Assembly (NCBI GenBank): GCA_030913685.1
Contig: CP133187.1
Location: 1,265,501 to 1,329,500, forward strand
DNA: 64,000 nucleotides
Direction of reading: 5' to 3'
Source of the DNA: Oscillospiraceae bacterium MB24-C1
GTDB taxonomy: Bacteria > Bacillota > Clostridia > Oscillospirales > Ruminococcaceae
Positions 34,336-43,495 of this stretch are shown here, in pieces. The notes under the pieces are model-generated. The model did not search any database. It had not been told where the DNA came from and saw only the letters and a list, made by a program, of their open reading frames with translations. Made by a program: the position numbers and the translations under genes. How positions within the stretch are numbered: the first letter of the stretch is position 1; every line of letters begins with the position of its first letter.

Positions 34336-35651
34336 AGTCACCGCTTTTGGCGGCGCTTGGCCGCTATCTTGATAAAAAGCGCGAACGGTTGCATATGCCG
34401 GGGCACAAAGGTCTGCTGCCCACCCCGCTAGATGGTTGCGCGCCCTTTGATGTCACCGAACTGCCCGACACCGGCTGCCTTTATGACGGTGAGGGCGCGC
34501 CGGTGGAAACCGAGGCGCTCTTTTCCAACCTTTACGGCAGCGGAGCCACACTTCTGTCAGCCGGTGGCAGCACCCTGTGCATTCAAGCCATGCTGGCACT
34601 GCATTGCCCGGAGGGGTCAAAGGTACTCATGACCCGCGCGGCACACCATGCGGCGGTCAACGCGGCAGCAGTTTTAAATCTTGAGCCGGTCTGGCTGTCC
34701 CCCGATGAAATCACCGGCGTGCAAACCCCTGCGCGCATCTCGCCGCAGGCAGTCGAAGCTGCACTGTTACAAAATCCGGGTGTGTCGGCCGTCTATCTAA
34801 CCAGCCCGGATTATTTCGGTACGCTATGTGATATCAAGGCTATTTCGGCCATTGCCCACAGCCATGGTAAGCCGCTGTTGGTCGATAACGCCCACGGCGC
34901 ACATCTGATTTTTTTCGATAATCTTCACCCGATAGCGCTTGGGGTTGACGCCTGCTGTGACTCGTTGCACAAAACGTTGCCCGCCTTAACCGGCGCGGCA
35001 CTACTGCACCTGAAGGATGGCACCCTAGCTGATGAAGCCCGGCGGCGGATGGCTACCTTCGGTTCCACGTCGCCTTCCTATCTTGTCATGCTTTCGGCCG
35101 ATCTGCTGCTGCCACAATGGGAAGTGCTCAAGAGCAGCTATACCGCGCTGGCGCAATCAGTTGCTCAGTTGCGGAGTCTCGCGCTAGAAAAAGGCATCTG
35201 GGCGACCTGTGCGAATTTGCAGGCCCCCGTCGATCCTGTGCGCATATCGCTGCTGTTCGCCGAAGGGCAGCGCGACACCGCCCTGTCACTGCTGCAAGAC
35301 TGCGGTATCGAGGCTGAATACCTCTCGCCACGGCACATTGTGCTCATCCCCGGGCCACAAAACAATCTCACACCAGTGGAAAAACTCATAGCTCACCTGC
35401 CAGCTTTGCACGAAGCGCCATCGCTTTCGCTGCCAGTCCACCAGCCACAGCACCTCCTACCGCTGCGTCGCGCGGTGCTCTCCCCCGCAGAACGCCTGTC
35501 ATTATTGGATGCACTGGGGCGCATTGCCGCCGCTCCGGTATCGCCCTGTCCACCGGGGGTGGCTCTGCTCATGCCGGGGGAAATTTTAGATCAAACGACA
35601 GCCACTACGTTAAAGTCTGCTGGCATAACATCTCTTTTTGTGGTAAAATAA
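34332..35651 (+). CDS. Orn/Lys/Arg decarboxylase-like PLP enzyme (YaaO type)
   Basis: Fold type I PLP enzyme of the Orn/Lys/Arg decarboxylase family, 439 residues. The opening HMPGHKG, the cofactor region LLVDNAHGAH and the lysine that binds PLP in DSLHKTLPALTG (Lys214) are present. Short Firmicute members lack the N-terminal wing domain of E. coli LdcI, as here. In B. subtilis the equivalent yaaO lies in the same tmk-darA-holB neighbourhood, so position supports the call. Actual substrate is unknown; a polyamine precursor is the expected type. It overlaps femX by 4 bp. Confidence 0.87.
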   Translation: MKSPLLAALGRYLDKKRERLHMPGHKGLLPTPLDGCAPFDVTELPDTGCLYDGEGAPVETEALFSNLYGSGATLLSAGGSTLCIQAMLALHCPEGSKVLMTRAAHHAAVNAAAVLNLEPVWLSPDEITGVQTPARISPQAVEAALLQNPGVSAVYLTSPDYFGTLCDIKAISAIAHSHGKPLLVDNAHGAHLIFFDNLHPIALGVDACCDSLHKTLPALTGAALLHLKDGTLADEARRRMATFGSTSPSYLVMLSADLLLPQWEVLKSSYTALAQSVAQLRSLALEKGIWATCANLQAPVDPVRISLLFAEGQRDTALSLLQDCGIEAEYLSPRHIVLIPGPQNNLTPVEKLIAHLPALHEAPSLSLPVHQPQHLLPLRRAVLSPAERLSLLDALGRIAAAPVSPCPPGVALLMPGEILDQTTATTLKSAGITSLFVVK

Positions 35652-35805
35652 TAACAAAGAAAAAGTGACTTTTTGAGTCATTAAGCGAACCTGCTCTAGC
35701 ATTTAAATCACTTAGGTAAATATTCAAACAAAAATTAAGCTCAGGCAACTAGCGCGTTTGCGCGTTGTCAATACTGTTTAACGACCAAGAAATGGAGGCG
35801 TTTCT

Positions 35806-36129
35806 ATGAAGCTTATTTTTGCAATTGTATCAAACGAGGATGCTTCGCGTGTGCAAGCAGCCCTTACTTCAGCAAACTTTCAGGTCACCCGCCTTGCCAC
35901 GACCGGCGGCTTTTTAATGGCCGGCAACACCACTTTTTTGTGTGGAACTGATAACGACAAGGTGGATGAGGTCATCGCCATTGTCTCTGAGCATTCAAAA
36001 TCGCGCACCCATACCATCCCCTCCGCCGCATCTTATGGTGTTGGCATGTACACCACCTACCCTGTGAAAGTACCGGTGGGCGGCGCAACCATTTTTGTCA
36101 CCGATATAGACCGTTTTGAAAAGGTGTAA
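35806..36129 (+). CDS. darA: DarA/PstA, PII-like cyclic-di-AMP receptor (YaaQ)
   Basis: Small trimeric PII-like signal protein that binds cyclic di-AMP. The 107-residue product starts MKLIFAIVSNEDA, has the TRLATTGGFLMAGNTTFLCG segment that forms part of the nucleotide pocket, and ends with GGATIFVTDIDRFEKV, all typical. GGAG precedes the ATG. It lies 3 bp before holB, as in many Firmicutes, though tmk, usually adjacent, is not here. The 154 bp upstream carry no recognised element. Confidence 0.94.
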   Translation: MKLIFAIVSNEDASRVQAALTSANFQVTRLATTGGFLMAGNTTFLCGTDNDKVDEVIAIVSEHSKSRTHTIPSAASYGVGMYTTYPVKVPVGGATIFVTDIDRFEKV

Positions 36130-36132
36130 CCT

Positions 36133-37068
36133 ATGACTTTTCCCCTGTTCTATCAAGATGCACTTTTCGCTCGCCTCAATGCCCTTTGGCAGGGCGGGCG
36201 TTTTCCCCATGCGCTGCTGTTGGCCGGCCCCATCGGCAGCGGAAAGCGTACTGCCGCGCAATATGCCGCCGCCATGCTGCTTTGTCGCAAAGAAGGATTG
36301 CCCCCATGCGGTGTCTGCCCCTCCTGCCACAAGCTAAGTAGCGGTAACCACCCCGATTTTTTCACATTGCTGCCTGAGGGCAAAAGTAAGACCATCGGCG
36401 TGGATCGGGTGCGCGAAATAAAAGCTGCGGCCTACATATCCCCGCATGAAGCCCCCCGCAAAGTGTTTTTCATCCCGGAAGCACAGCGTCTGCGGGTAGA
36501 GGCACAAAACGCACTGCTCAAAATTATCGAGGAACCGCCTGAGGCGGCCTATTTCATTTTTACCGCACCAGGACCTGGCAGTCTGCTTGAAACGGTTTGT
36601 TCGCGTCTGACCATCTGTTCCATGGGGGAATTAAGCGAGAAACAGCGTTTTGACGCGCTCGTTCACCATCTGTCCGAGTCTACCCCTGAAGCACTGCGCA
36701 CCCAAGCCGCACTATTTTCCACCGTTGGACAGGCACTGAATAGTCTGAATGACCCTGCGGCACGCCGCTATGCCGACGATTCCGCCGCCATAATAGCCGC
36801 ACTTTCAAAAAACGATCGCTATACCGTTTTAAAGCTTTTTTCTGGCTATGAAAAAGATCGCGAACAGTTTACCCTGCTGCTGACCGCGCTTCGCAGCGCA
36901 GTGATAACCCGACTTACCGGCAGCGCGCGAATTTTCTCACCGTTGCAGAGTTTGCAGATAATTGCTATAATAGACGAAATGGCGCTGCGCAGCGTCCAAA
37001 ATGTCAGCATTTCGCTCATTTGTGCCGCCGCTGTCAACCGGCTGGTGAAGGCCGCTGGACTAATATAG
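36133..37068 (+). CDS. holB: DNA polymerase III delta' subunit
   Basis: Clamp-loader subunit of the replicative polymerase. The 311-residue product has the P-loop-like GPIGSGKRT near residue 33, a four-cysteine zinc module CRKEGLPPCGVCPSC at about 53-67, and VREIKAAAYISPHEAPRKVFFIPEAQRL followed by NALLKIIEEPPEAAYFIF, hallmark sequences of delta'. It lies between darA and ricT with very short gaps, the conserved Firmicute arrangement. Confidence 0.94.
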   Translation: MTFPLFYQDALFARLNALWQGGRFPHALLLAGPIGSGKRTAAQYAAAMLLCRKEGLPPCGVCPSCHKLSSGNHPDFFTLLPEGKSKTIGVDRVREIKAAAYISPHEAPRKVFFIPEAQRLRVEAQNALLKIIEEPPEAAYFIFTAPGPGSLLETVCSRLTICSMGELSEKQRFDALVHHLSESTPEALRTQAALFSTVGQALNSLNDPAARRYADDSAAIIAALSKNDRYTVLKLFSGYEKDREQFTLLLTALRSAVITRLTGSARIFSPLQSLQIIAIIDEMALRSVQNVSISLICAAAVNRLVKAAGLI

Positions 37069-37085
37069 AATAAGAGGATTACAAG

Positions 37086-38156
37086 ATGTCTGAGGTTATC
37101 GGCGTTAAATTTAAAGAGGGTGGCAAGGTTTATTACTTTGACCCCAACGGCATTACCGCCAAAGCAGACGAGGCGGTCATTGTTGAAACGGCCCGCGGCC
37201 TGGAATGCGGCGTGGTTGCCGTAGCCAACCGCGAAGTGGCTGAAGAAGAGATTGTCAAGCCCTTGAAGCAGGTTGTACGTCTTGCCACCGCAAAAGACGT
37301 GGCACAGATGGAAGAAAATCGCAAGCGCGAAGCGCATGCTTTTGAGGTATGCCAGCAGAAGATTCTGGATCATAAGATGGATATGAAGCTGGTGGATGTG
37401 GAATACACCTTTGATAACAGCAAAATTCTGTTTTATTTCACCGCTGACGGGCGCGTGGATTTTCGTGATCTGGTCAAGGATTTGGCCAGTGTGTTTCGCA
37501 CTCGCATTGAACTGCGTCAGATCGGTGTACGCGACGAGGCAAAAATGCTCGGTGGGTTAGGCATCTGTGGACGTGTTTTTTGCTGCTCAAGTTTTTTAAG
37601 CGATTTTCAGCCTGTTTCGATTAAAATGGCCAAGGAGCAAGGTCTATCTCTCAATCCAACCAAAATTTCCGGCACCTGCGGTAGACTGATGTGCTGCTTA
37701 AAGTATGAGCAAAACGCTTATGAAGACCTACTGCGCACCACCCCACGTGTGGGCACCGCCGTCAACACGCCCGAAGGCCCTGGGACGGTATCAGAAATTG
37801 TCAACCTGCTCACTGGCAACCTCAAGGTCAAAATTGAATCGGGTGACACGTTTACCTTTAAAAACTTTATGAAGCATGAATTAAAGCCGCTGCGTGAGGA
37901 CGGCCGTCCCGCACGGGAACCACGGGAGCCACGGCAACAGCCCCCATCTCAGCCTTCTCAGGAGGATCGCGAAAATAGCGGGAACGGCAAGGGCGAAGAT
38001 AAGAGCGCTACTCCTCGCCGCAAAGAAAACGCCCCTCGTCGGGAAGGCAGCAAAAAGCCCTCGCGCGGCAGCCGCCCCGCCAGGCGTCAGGGCGGAAAAT
38101 CTGGCCAGCAAAACAAGCAGCCCGCCGCACCGACGCCCGAAGCTGATAGTCACTGA
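37086..38156 (+). CDS. ricT: RicT/YaaT, PSP1-domain protein of the RNA-maturation Y-complex
   Basis: The 356-residue product has a PSP1 domain (about 60-160) and the cysteine-rich core GGLGICGRVFCCSSFL and GTCGRLMCCLKYE, which in the B. subtilis RicAFT complex helps hold Fe-S clusters. That complex steers RNase Y processing and influences sporulation and competence. The last ~75 residues are a low-complexity, Arg/Pro/Lys-rich tail absent from short homologues, possibly RNA-binding. It is 17 bp after holB and followed by a terminator. Confidence 0.93.
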   Translation: MSEVIGVKFKEGGKVYYFDPNGITAKADEAVIVETARGLECGVVAVANREVAEEEIVKPLKQVVRLATAKDVAQMEENRKREAHAFEVCQQKILDHKMDMKLVDVEYTFDNSKILFYFTADGRVDFRDLVKDLASVFRTRIELRQIGVRDEAKMLGGLGICGRVFCCSSFLSDFQPVSIKMAKEQGLSLNPTKISGTCGRLMCCLKYEQNAYEDLLRTTPRVGTAVNTPEGPGTVSEIVNLLTGNLKVKIESGDTFTFKNFMKHELKPLREDGRPAREPREPRQQPPSQPSQEDRENSGNGKGEDKSATPRRKENAPRREGSKKPSRGSRPARRQGGKSGQQNKQPAAPTPEADSH

Positions 38157-38177
38157 GAATCAACGTTTAATTTATCT

Positions 38178-38216
38178 AAAAGTGGAAGGGCTATAAAGCC
38201 TTCCACTTTTCTTTTG
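38178..38216 (+). terminator. Terminator after ricT
   Basis: AAAAGTGGAAGG pairs with CCTTCCACTTTT (38199-38210) and is followed by CTTTT. It ends the femX-to-ricT block. Confidence 0.85.
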
Positions 38217-38366
38217 ACGTATCTGCTGTCTAATTACAGCCAGAAAAAGCCCAGGCGGCATATTATATAAATAATTTTCAGCAAAAGCTAACTCAAGTTA
38301 AAACCTTTTAAAATGCCAAAAATAATTTGAGGTTTGTCCTAACTATTTTTTGCAAAGCGCTATTAA

Positions 38367-38591
<225 letters not shown>

Positions 38592-38611
38592 TTTAAAGAC
38601 AAGCTTACATC

Positions 38612-38648
38612 AAAAAGCGCGTGGCCTCAAGGCTACGCGCTTTTTCCT
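38612..38648 (+). terminator. Ferredoxin gene terminator
   Basis: AAAAAGCGCGTGGCC / GGCTACGCGCTTTTT hairpin with a TCAA loop (38627-38630) and a T tract. It directly follows the small ferredoxin gene. Confidence 0.88.
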
Positions 38649-38717
38649 TTATCTGATGTACCTTCTCATAATTTCGAGCTGCACAGCGCTTTTTCAAAAG
38701 CATTATGCGTAAATTTA

Positions 38718-38748
38718 AGCTGCTGCCATAATGGCGGCAGCTATTTTT
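38718..38748 (+). terminator. Second terminator-like hairpin upstream of the Crp/Fnr gene end
   Basis: AGCTGCTGCC pairs with GGCGGCAGCT (38733-38742, one G-T wobble) and is followed by ATTTTTG. No gene lies between it and the previous terminator, so it may back up termination. It faces the 3' end of the minus-strand regulator. Confidence 0.65.
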
Positions 38749-38808
38749 GACCCTAAATGCTGCAAGCGGTTCCGTCGTCTTTTTGTGGGGGCTGTTTTGC
38801 TTTGCGTT

Positions 38809-39468
38809 TTAAAGCAACTCAAAATGCGACTTATTAAAATTCAGCACCCCTTCATCCCGAAGCTGACCAAGCGCATTCGACATGGCACTTCGGTCTACGC
38901 ACAAATAGTCAGCAAGCTGCTGTCGGTTAAAAGGAATATCAAATGATGAACTGCCCGCCGCCTGCGCCTGCTCAGAGAGGTAAGATAAAAGCTTTTCTCG
39001 AGTGCTGCGCTGAGAAATATGTTCAATTTTATCGGTAAGCATGATGTTTTTAAAGGCCAAAACCGTAATCAGATTCTGAATCAGGCGTGCATGAAAAGCG
39101 CAGACCGACGAGCAGGTGGTAATGATCCGCCGTACATCTAAAAATATGATGGTGCAGTTTTGCGCCGCCACGGCGTTAATCGGCGTCGGTTTGCCGGGTG
39201 CGCAAGCGTAGCTTTCTCCAAATAATCCGCTCTCCGCTATCTCTGAAAGTATGGTGCGATTGCCCCAAAAATCCTCACGCTGGATATGCACACTACCTGA
39301 AGCAACCAATGCCACCGAAGAAACACTGTCCCCGCTGCGAATGATATAGTCCCCTTTTTTAAAATTGCGCACCGTTGCAGAAAGACAGCTGAGCATTGCT
39401 TCAAGCTCCTGTAAATCAATGCCGGCAAACAATCGCGACTTTTTAATTTGCATTAAATACTTTTTCAT
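38809..39468 (-). CDS. Crp/Fnr-family regulator (HcpR-like by context)
   Basis: The 219-residue protein has an N-terminal cyclic-nucleotide-type sensor barrel (about 1-120; RSGDSVSSVALVASGSVHIQ) and a C-terminal winged helix with recognition segment NRQQLADYLCVDRSAMSNALGQL. No Fnr-type N-terminal cysteine cluster is present. It is divergent from a ferredoxin-Hcp operon, the arrangement of HcpR regulators that respond to nitric oxide in anaerobes. The GTTGT-N4-ACAAC palindrome 14 bp upstream of its start is the likely operator. Confidence 0.85.
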   Translation of the reverse strand: MKKYLMQIKKSRLFAGIDLQELEAMLSCLSATVRNFKKGDYIIRSGDSVSSVALVASGSVHIQREDFWGNRTILSEIAESGLFGESYACAPGKPTPINAVAAQNCTIIFLDVRRIITTCSSVCAFHARLIQNLITVLAFKNIMLTDKIEHISQRSTREKLLSYLSEQAQAAGSSSFDIPFNRQQLADYLCVDRSAMSNALGQLRDEGVLNFNKSHFELL

Positions 39469-39481
39469 ACATCCTTCTTTC

Positions 39482-39495
39482 GTTGTTTTTACAAC
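39482..39495. promoter_or_regulatory. Crp/Fnr-type palindrome in the divergent gap
   Basis: Exact inverted repeat GTTGT(tttt)ACAAC between the Crp/Fnr-type gene and the ferredoxin-Hcp operon. Half-site length and spacing fit Crp/Fnr dimers. An identical set of half-sites occurs at 17334-17347. Confidence 0.6.
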
Positions 39496-39574
39496 AGACT
39501 TGTTCGGCTTATTATATTATGATGGTCTCACAAAGTCAATCCCAAACAGCAGTTCTTTGAAAGGAGCTTTTAAT

Positions 39575-40276
39575 ATGATTAGAAAAATCATTCACATTGA
39601 TGAGGATAAATGCAACGGCTGCGCCGCCTGCGTCACAGCCTGCCATGAAGGTGCCATTGGCATGGTTAACGGAAAAGCCAAGCTCATGCACGATCATTAC
39701 TGCGACGGTTTAGGCGACTGTCTACCGGTTTGCCCCACCGGCGCTATCACCTTTGAAGAGCGCGAGGCTGCCGCCTATGACGAAGCAGCCGTCAAAGCAA
39801 ATCAGGCTGCAAAGGAAGCAGCGGGTGGATGCGCCACCGGCGGCTGCCCTGGCTCAAGAGCACACGCTATTGCCCGCGAGTCCATACCCGCCTTGCCGAC
39901 CAGAGAACTCACCTCGCAATTGCGACAGTGGCCGGTTCAAATCAAATTAGCCGCAATCAATGCGCCGTTTTTCGATGGTGCCAACCTGCTGATTGCCGCC
40001 GATTGTACCGCTTATGCCTATGGCGATTTCCATAGCCGTTTTATACGAAACCATGTCACACTAATCGGCTGCCCAAAGCTTGATGAGGGCGACTACGCCG
40101 AAAAGCTTGCCCAAATAATTCGCAGCAATGACATTAAAAGTGTCACCGTTGTACGCATGGAGGTTCCCTGCTGCGGCGGCATTGAAAATGCGGTTAAGCG
40201 CGCTTTGCAAGCCAGCGGAAAGTTTATTCCCTGGCAGGTTGTCACCATTTCGACCGATGGCAGAATATTGGATTAA
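39575..40276 (+). CDS. Hcp-associated 4Fe-4S ferredoxin domain protein
   Basis: The 233-residue product starts with a two-cluster ferredoxin domain (CNGCAACVTACHEGAI and the second set around DHYCDGLGDCLPVCP), then a glycine/cysteine patch CATGGCPG, and a C-terminal ~110-residue domain with LIAADCTAYAYGDFH, LIGCPKLD and VPCCGGIENAV. This architecture is common beside hcp and is thought to pass electrons to hybrid cluster protein. ATG 39575 follows AAAGGAG. It lies 151 bp before hcp, in the same direction. Confidence 0.9.
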   Translation: MIRKIIHIDEDKCNGCAACVTACHEGAIGMVNGKAKLMHDHYCDGLGDCLPVCPTGAITFEEREAAAYDEAAVKANQAAKEAAGGCATGGCPGSRAHAIARESIPALPTRELTSQLRQWPVQIKLAAINAPFFDGANLLIAADCTAYAYGDFHSRFIRNHVTLIGCPKLDEGDYAEKLAQIIRSNDIKSVTVVRMEVPCCGGIENAVKRALQASGKFIPWQVVTISTDGRILD

Positions 40277-40427
40277 GCCGTTTTAATACTATCTGAAACC
40301 GCTAAAGCCAAGTGTCGCCCTACACTCAAGCGGCCCGAATGCTTAGGCAAATAAAGCATGACACAAAAGTGGCAAAAGCCCGGTGCGCCCGTGGTAAAAA
40401 GCCACTGCAACAAAAGGAGGAAAATTG

Positions 40428-42020
40428 ATGAACACAAAAATGTTTTGCTTCCAGTGCGAACAGACAGCGGGATGTACCAGCTGTACTGGGAGCGCAGGTG
40501 TGTGTGGCAAAAAGGCCGACACCGCTAATTTGCAGGATGAACTGACCGGTGCGCTCATTGGATTGGCCCGTGCAATTGGCAATGACACACCGGCGCACAG
40601 CACCGACCAGCTTATGCTTGAAGGATTGTTTACCACTATTACCAATGTCAATTTTAACGACGAGACACTCACTGCGCTGATCGAGAAAATCCACGCCGAA
40701 AAGGCGCTGTATGCTCCAGGATGTGCAGGCTGTCCTTCGGCCTGTGAGAAAGGCAGCGACTATGATATGCATTCCCTTTGGGATGACAACGAGGATGTTC
40801 GCTCGCTGAAGTCACTGATTCTGTTCGGACTGCGCGGCATGGCCGCCTATGCCTATCACGCCTTTGTCCTCGGATATGAGGACGCAGAGGTCAGCGGATT
40901 TTTCTATGAGGGCATGGCCGCCCTCGGCGAGGATTTGGATGTTCCGACGCTACTTCCCCTCGTTTTAAAGGTTGGCGAAGTCAACCTTAAGTGTATGGCA
41001 CTTCTCGACGCTGCCAACACCGGCACTTACGGCACCCCCAAGCCCACGACGGTATCCATGACAGTCGAAAAAGGCCCGTTCATCGTCATCTCGGGCCATG
41101 ATCTACTCGATCTTAAGCAACTTTTAGAGCAGACCGAGGGCAAAGGCATTAACATTTATACCCATGGCGAAATGCTGCCCGCACACGGTTACCCCGAGCT
41201 AAAAAAGCATCCGCATCTTAAGGGCAATTTTGGCACGGCATGGCAAAGCCAGCAGAAGGAGTTTGATGGAATTCCCGCGCCGATTCTGTTCACCACCAAT
41301 TGCCTGATGCCGCCCAAGCCCAGCTATAAAGATCGGGTATTCACCACTGAGGTGGTCTCCTACCCCAAACTAGTGCATATTGGCGAAAATAAAGACTTCA
41401 CCCCCGTTATTGAAAAAGCGCTGGAATTGGGCGGCTATCAAGAGGATACCGAATTCACTGGCATCAACGGCGGCAAGACACTTATGACCGGCTTTGGACA
41501 CGGCACAGTTTTATCCGTTGCTGATAAGGTCATCGATGCGGTAAAGTCCGGTGCAATCCGCCACTTCTTCCTCGTCGGCGGCTGCGACGGTGCAAAGCCC
41601 GGCAGAAACTATTACACCGAGTTTGTCAAAAAGGCCCCTGATGATACCGTTATTTTAACTTTGGCATGCGGAAAATACCGTTTTAATGACCTGGATATCG
41701 GTTCAATTGGAGGGCTTCCCAGATTGATGGATATGGGTCAGTGCAACGACGCTTACAGCGCCATAAAGGTTGCCATTGCGCTTGCTGAGGCGTTCGACTG
41801 CGGCGTCAACGACCTACCGCTCTCGCTGGTACTCTCGTGGTACGAACAAAAAGCGGTGTGCATCCTTCTGACACTGCTGCATTTAGGGATAAAGAATATT
41901 CTGCTCGGCCCAACGCTACCCGCCTTTGTTTCTAAAAACGTGCTCAACGTGTTGGTTGAAAACTACGGAATCGCCCCTATCACCACCCCCGATGAGGATT
42001 TGAAAAAGCTACTCGGATAA
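40428..42020 (+). CDS. hcp: Hybrid cluster protein (hydroxylamine / nitric oxide reductase)
   Basis: Iron-sulfur-oxygen cluster enzyme that reduces hydroxylamine and NO and protects anaerobes from nitrosative stress. The 530-residue product has the N-terminal cysteine set in CFQCEQTAGCTSCTGSAGVC (Cys7, 10, 16, 19, 26) and hybrid-cluster ligand regions GHDLLDLKQLLEQTEGKG, TNCLMPP, GGCDGA and ACGKYRFN. ATG 40428 has AAAGGAGG seven bases upstream, better than the TTG at 40425. It follows the ferredoxin-like gene and is probably under the divergent Crp/Fnr-type regulator. Confidence 0.96.
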   Translation: MNTKMFCFQCEQTAGCTSCTGSAGVCGKKADTANLQDELTGALIGLARAIGNDTPAHSTDQLMLEGLFTTITNVNFNDETLTALIEKIHAEKALYAPGCAGCPSACEKGSDYDMHSLWDDNEDVRSLKSLILFGLRGMAAYAYHAFVLGYEDAEVSGFFYEGMAALGEDLDVPTLLPLVLKVGEVNLKCMALLDAANTGTYGTPKPTTVSMTVEKGPFIVISGHDLLDLKQLLEQTEGKGINIYTHGEMLPAHGYPELKKHPHLKGNFGTAWQSQQKEFDGIPAPILFTTNCLMPPKPSYKDRVFTTEVVSYPKLVHIGENKDFTPVIEKALELGGYQEDTEFTGINGGKTLMTGFGHGTVLSVADKVIDAVKSGAIRHFFLVGGCDGAKPGRNYYTEFVKKAPDDTVILTLACGKYRFNDLDIGSIGGLPRLMDMGQCNDAYSAIKVAIALAEAFDCGVNDLPLSLVLSWYEQKAVCILLTLLHLGIKNILLGPTLPAFVSKNVLNVLVENYGIAPITTPDEDLKKLLG

Positions 42021-42071
42021 TCCGTTCGCTTTTACCTCACATGGGTTCGACATAATCATTTGATGATGCAA

Positions 42072-42099
42072 AGAGACCCGTTCGTTTGAACGGGTCTCT
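42072..42099 (+). terminator. hcp terminator
   Basis: AGAGACCCGTTC pairs perfectly with GAACGGGTCTCT (42088-42099) over a GTTT loop. The following sequence is only weakly T-rich, and the hairpin also faces the convergent GGDEF gene. Confidence 0.65.
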
Positions 42100-42172
42100 G
42101 GTTATAGTAATGATGTTACGCTTAAGCCTTGCGGTCAAAAAGATCTATCTGGCGTTTTAAAGATCGATTAAA

Positions 42173-43297
42173 CTATTTGCGCCCACCTTCAGTATAAAAT
42201 ACATAACGGTTGCGACCTGTGTTTTTGGCGTTATACAGTGCAATATCCGCCTTATAATACAAGCTGTCAAACAAATCTCGTTCGTCGAGCGCAACAACCA
42301 CCCCCACTGAGCCATGCACCGGAATTCCCAAGTCCCGGCCCAACTGGCTTACCCGTTCGAGTAGTTCTGTTAAAATGGCAGCCGCCGCCACTTCATCACC
42401 GATTTCGGTCAACACAAAAATGTACTCGTCACCACCCAAACGCCCGACGATATCAGTATCACGCAACGTTTTTTGCAGTATCGACGCAACCCCGACAAGC
42501 ACCTGATCACCCGCCTGATGACCAAAAGTATCATTAATTTCTTTAAAATGGTCTAAATCCAGAATACCCAGCGCTGGATACCCTGACAGTTCCCGGCATT
42601 TTTTCAACTGTAAAACAGCCTGTTCAATAAATGCACTGCGATTGTAAAGTCCAGTCAACGGGTCTTTCTGCACCTGGGCGCGCAGCTCTTGCTGCGCCTT
42701 CTGATATGACGCCAATGCGTCGTCACGCTTTCGATCGCTGAGCATCCCGCTGATAACCCGATGATTAACATAATAATGCGTCATGACTGAAATGCAGTAA
42801 AAGCACAGGCAGATGAAAATTTCATGTGCTGCTATCGACGTTAGCTTGACTTGGTACGATATAGTGCAGTAAATACAACTGACTACCAGCGTGTATAACG
42901 ACATACGCAGGAAATTGTCGATCAAAAAGACCGGCAAAATGACAAGCAGAAGGTTAAAGACAGATGAGGTCCGATCTTCAATGGCTATTGCAAGTGCTAT
43001 GGCAAATCCATACAATACTGTCATCAACAGATAGGCACTTAGAATGCTGTTTTCCCTTAAAAAACGCAGGTACCTAAATGCCAAGGCCATTACAACAAGC
43101 AGTGGCACGGTAACAATATAAGTTAGGCGGTGCCGTTCAATAAACGGCAGCATAAACGACGCGGCCACCAGACACGGCATAATAATGAGCGCCATCTTGA
43201 TGACATACTCAATTGTCTCTCTATTGGTTAGAGAGATAGTCTTTTTACAAATTATATAGTCCGCATGGGAATGCCCATAATAACTAAGTGACCGCAT
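42173..43297 (-). CDS. Membrane-bound GGDEF diguanylate cyclase
   Basis: Predicted to make cyclic di-GMP. The 374-residue protein has five or six membrane helices in the first ~200 residues, a short linker and a GGDEF domain (about 215-370) with PLTGLYNRSAF, ILDLDHFKEINDTFGH and the active-site RLGGDEY, all intact. No clear RXXD inhibitory site is visible just before the GG(D/E)EF motif (the residues there are RDTD at the expected distance, so product inhibition is possible). No EAL or PilZ partner is nearby. The gene stands alone. Confidence 0.92.
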   Translation of the reverse strand: MRSLSYYGHSHADYIICKKTISLTNRETIEYVIKMALIIMPCLVAASFMLPFIERHRLTYIVTVPLLVVMALAFRYLRFLRENSILSAYLLMTVLYGFAIALAIAIEDRTSSVFNLLLVILPVFLIDNFLRMSLYTLVVSCIYCTISYQVKLTSIAAHEIFICLCFYCISVMTHYYVNHRVISGMLSDRKRDDALASYQKAQQELRAQVQKDPLTGLYNRSAFIEQAVLQLKKCRELSGYPALGILDLDHFKEINDTFGHQAGDQVLVGVASILQKTLRDTDIVGRLGGDEYIFVLTEIGDEVAAAAILTELLERVSQLGRDLGIPVHGSVGVVVALDERDLFDSLYYKADIALYNAKNTGRNRYVFYTEGGRK

Positions 43298-43440
43298 AAA
43301 ATTCCCCCTGTCGCTGCAAGCGGAATACCATTTCTGTAAAATAATGTTGATATAATTAATATTATACTATAAAATATAATCAAAAGCGAAAACAATTCTC
43401 AGACATAAGTTGAAAAAGCAATGACAAAGCATATACAAAC

Positions 43441-43469
43441 TTGAAAACAATAGCATTTTTTAATATAAT
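43441..43469 (+). promoter_or_regulatory. Promoter of the DtxR-like gene
   Basis: TTGAAA (43441-43446) and TATAAT (43464-43469) with a 17-bp spacer give a start near 43476, leaving only about 20 nt before the ATG. Confidence 0.75.
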
Positions 43470-43495
43470 GAAAAAAACGAAATGGAGCTGATTAA

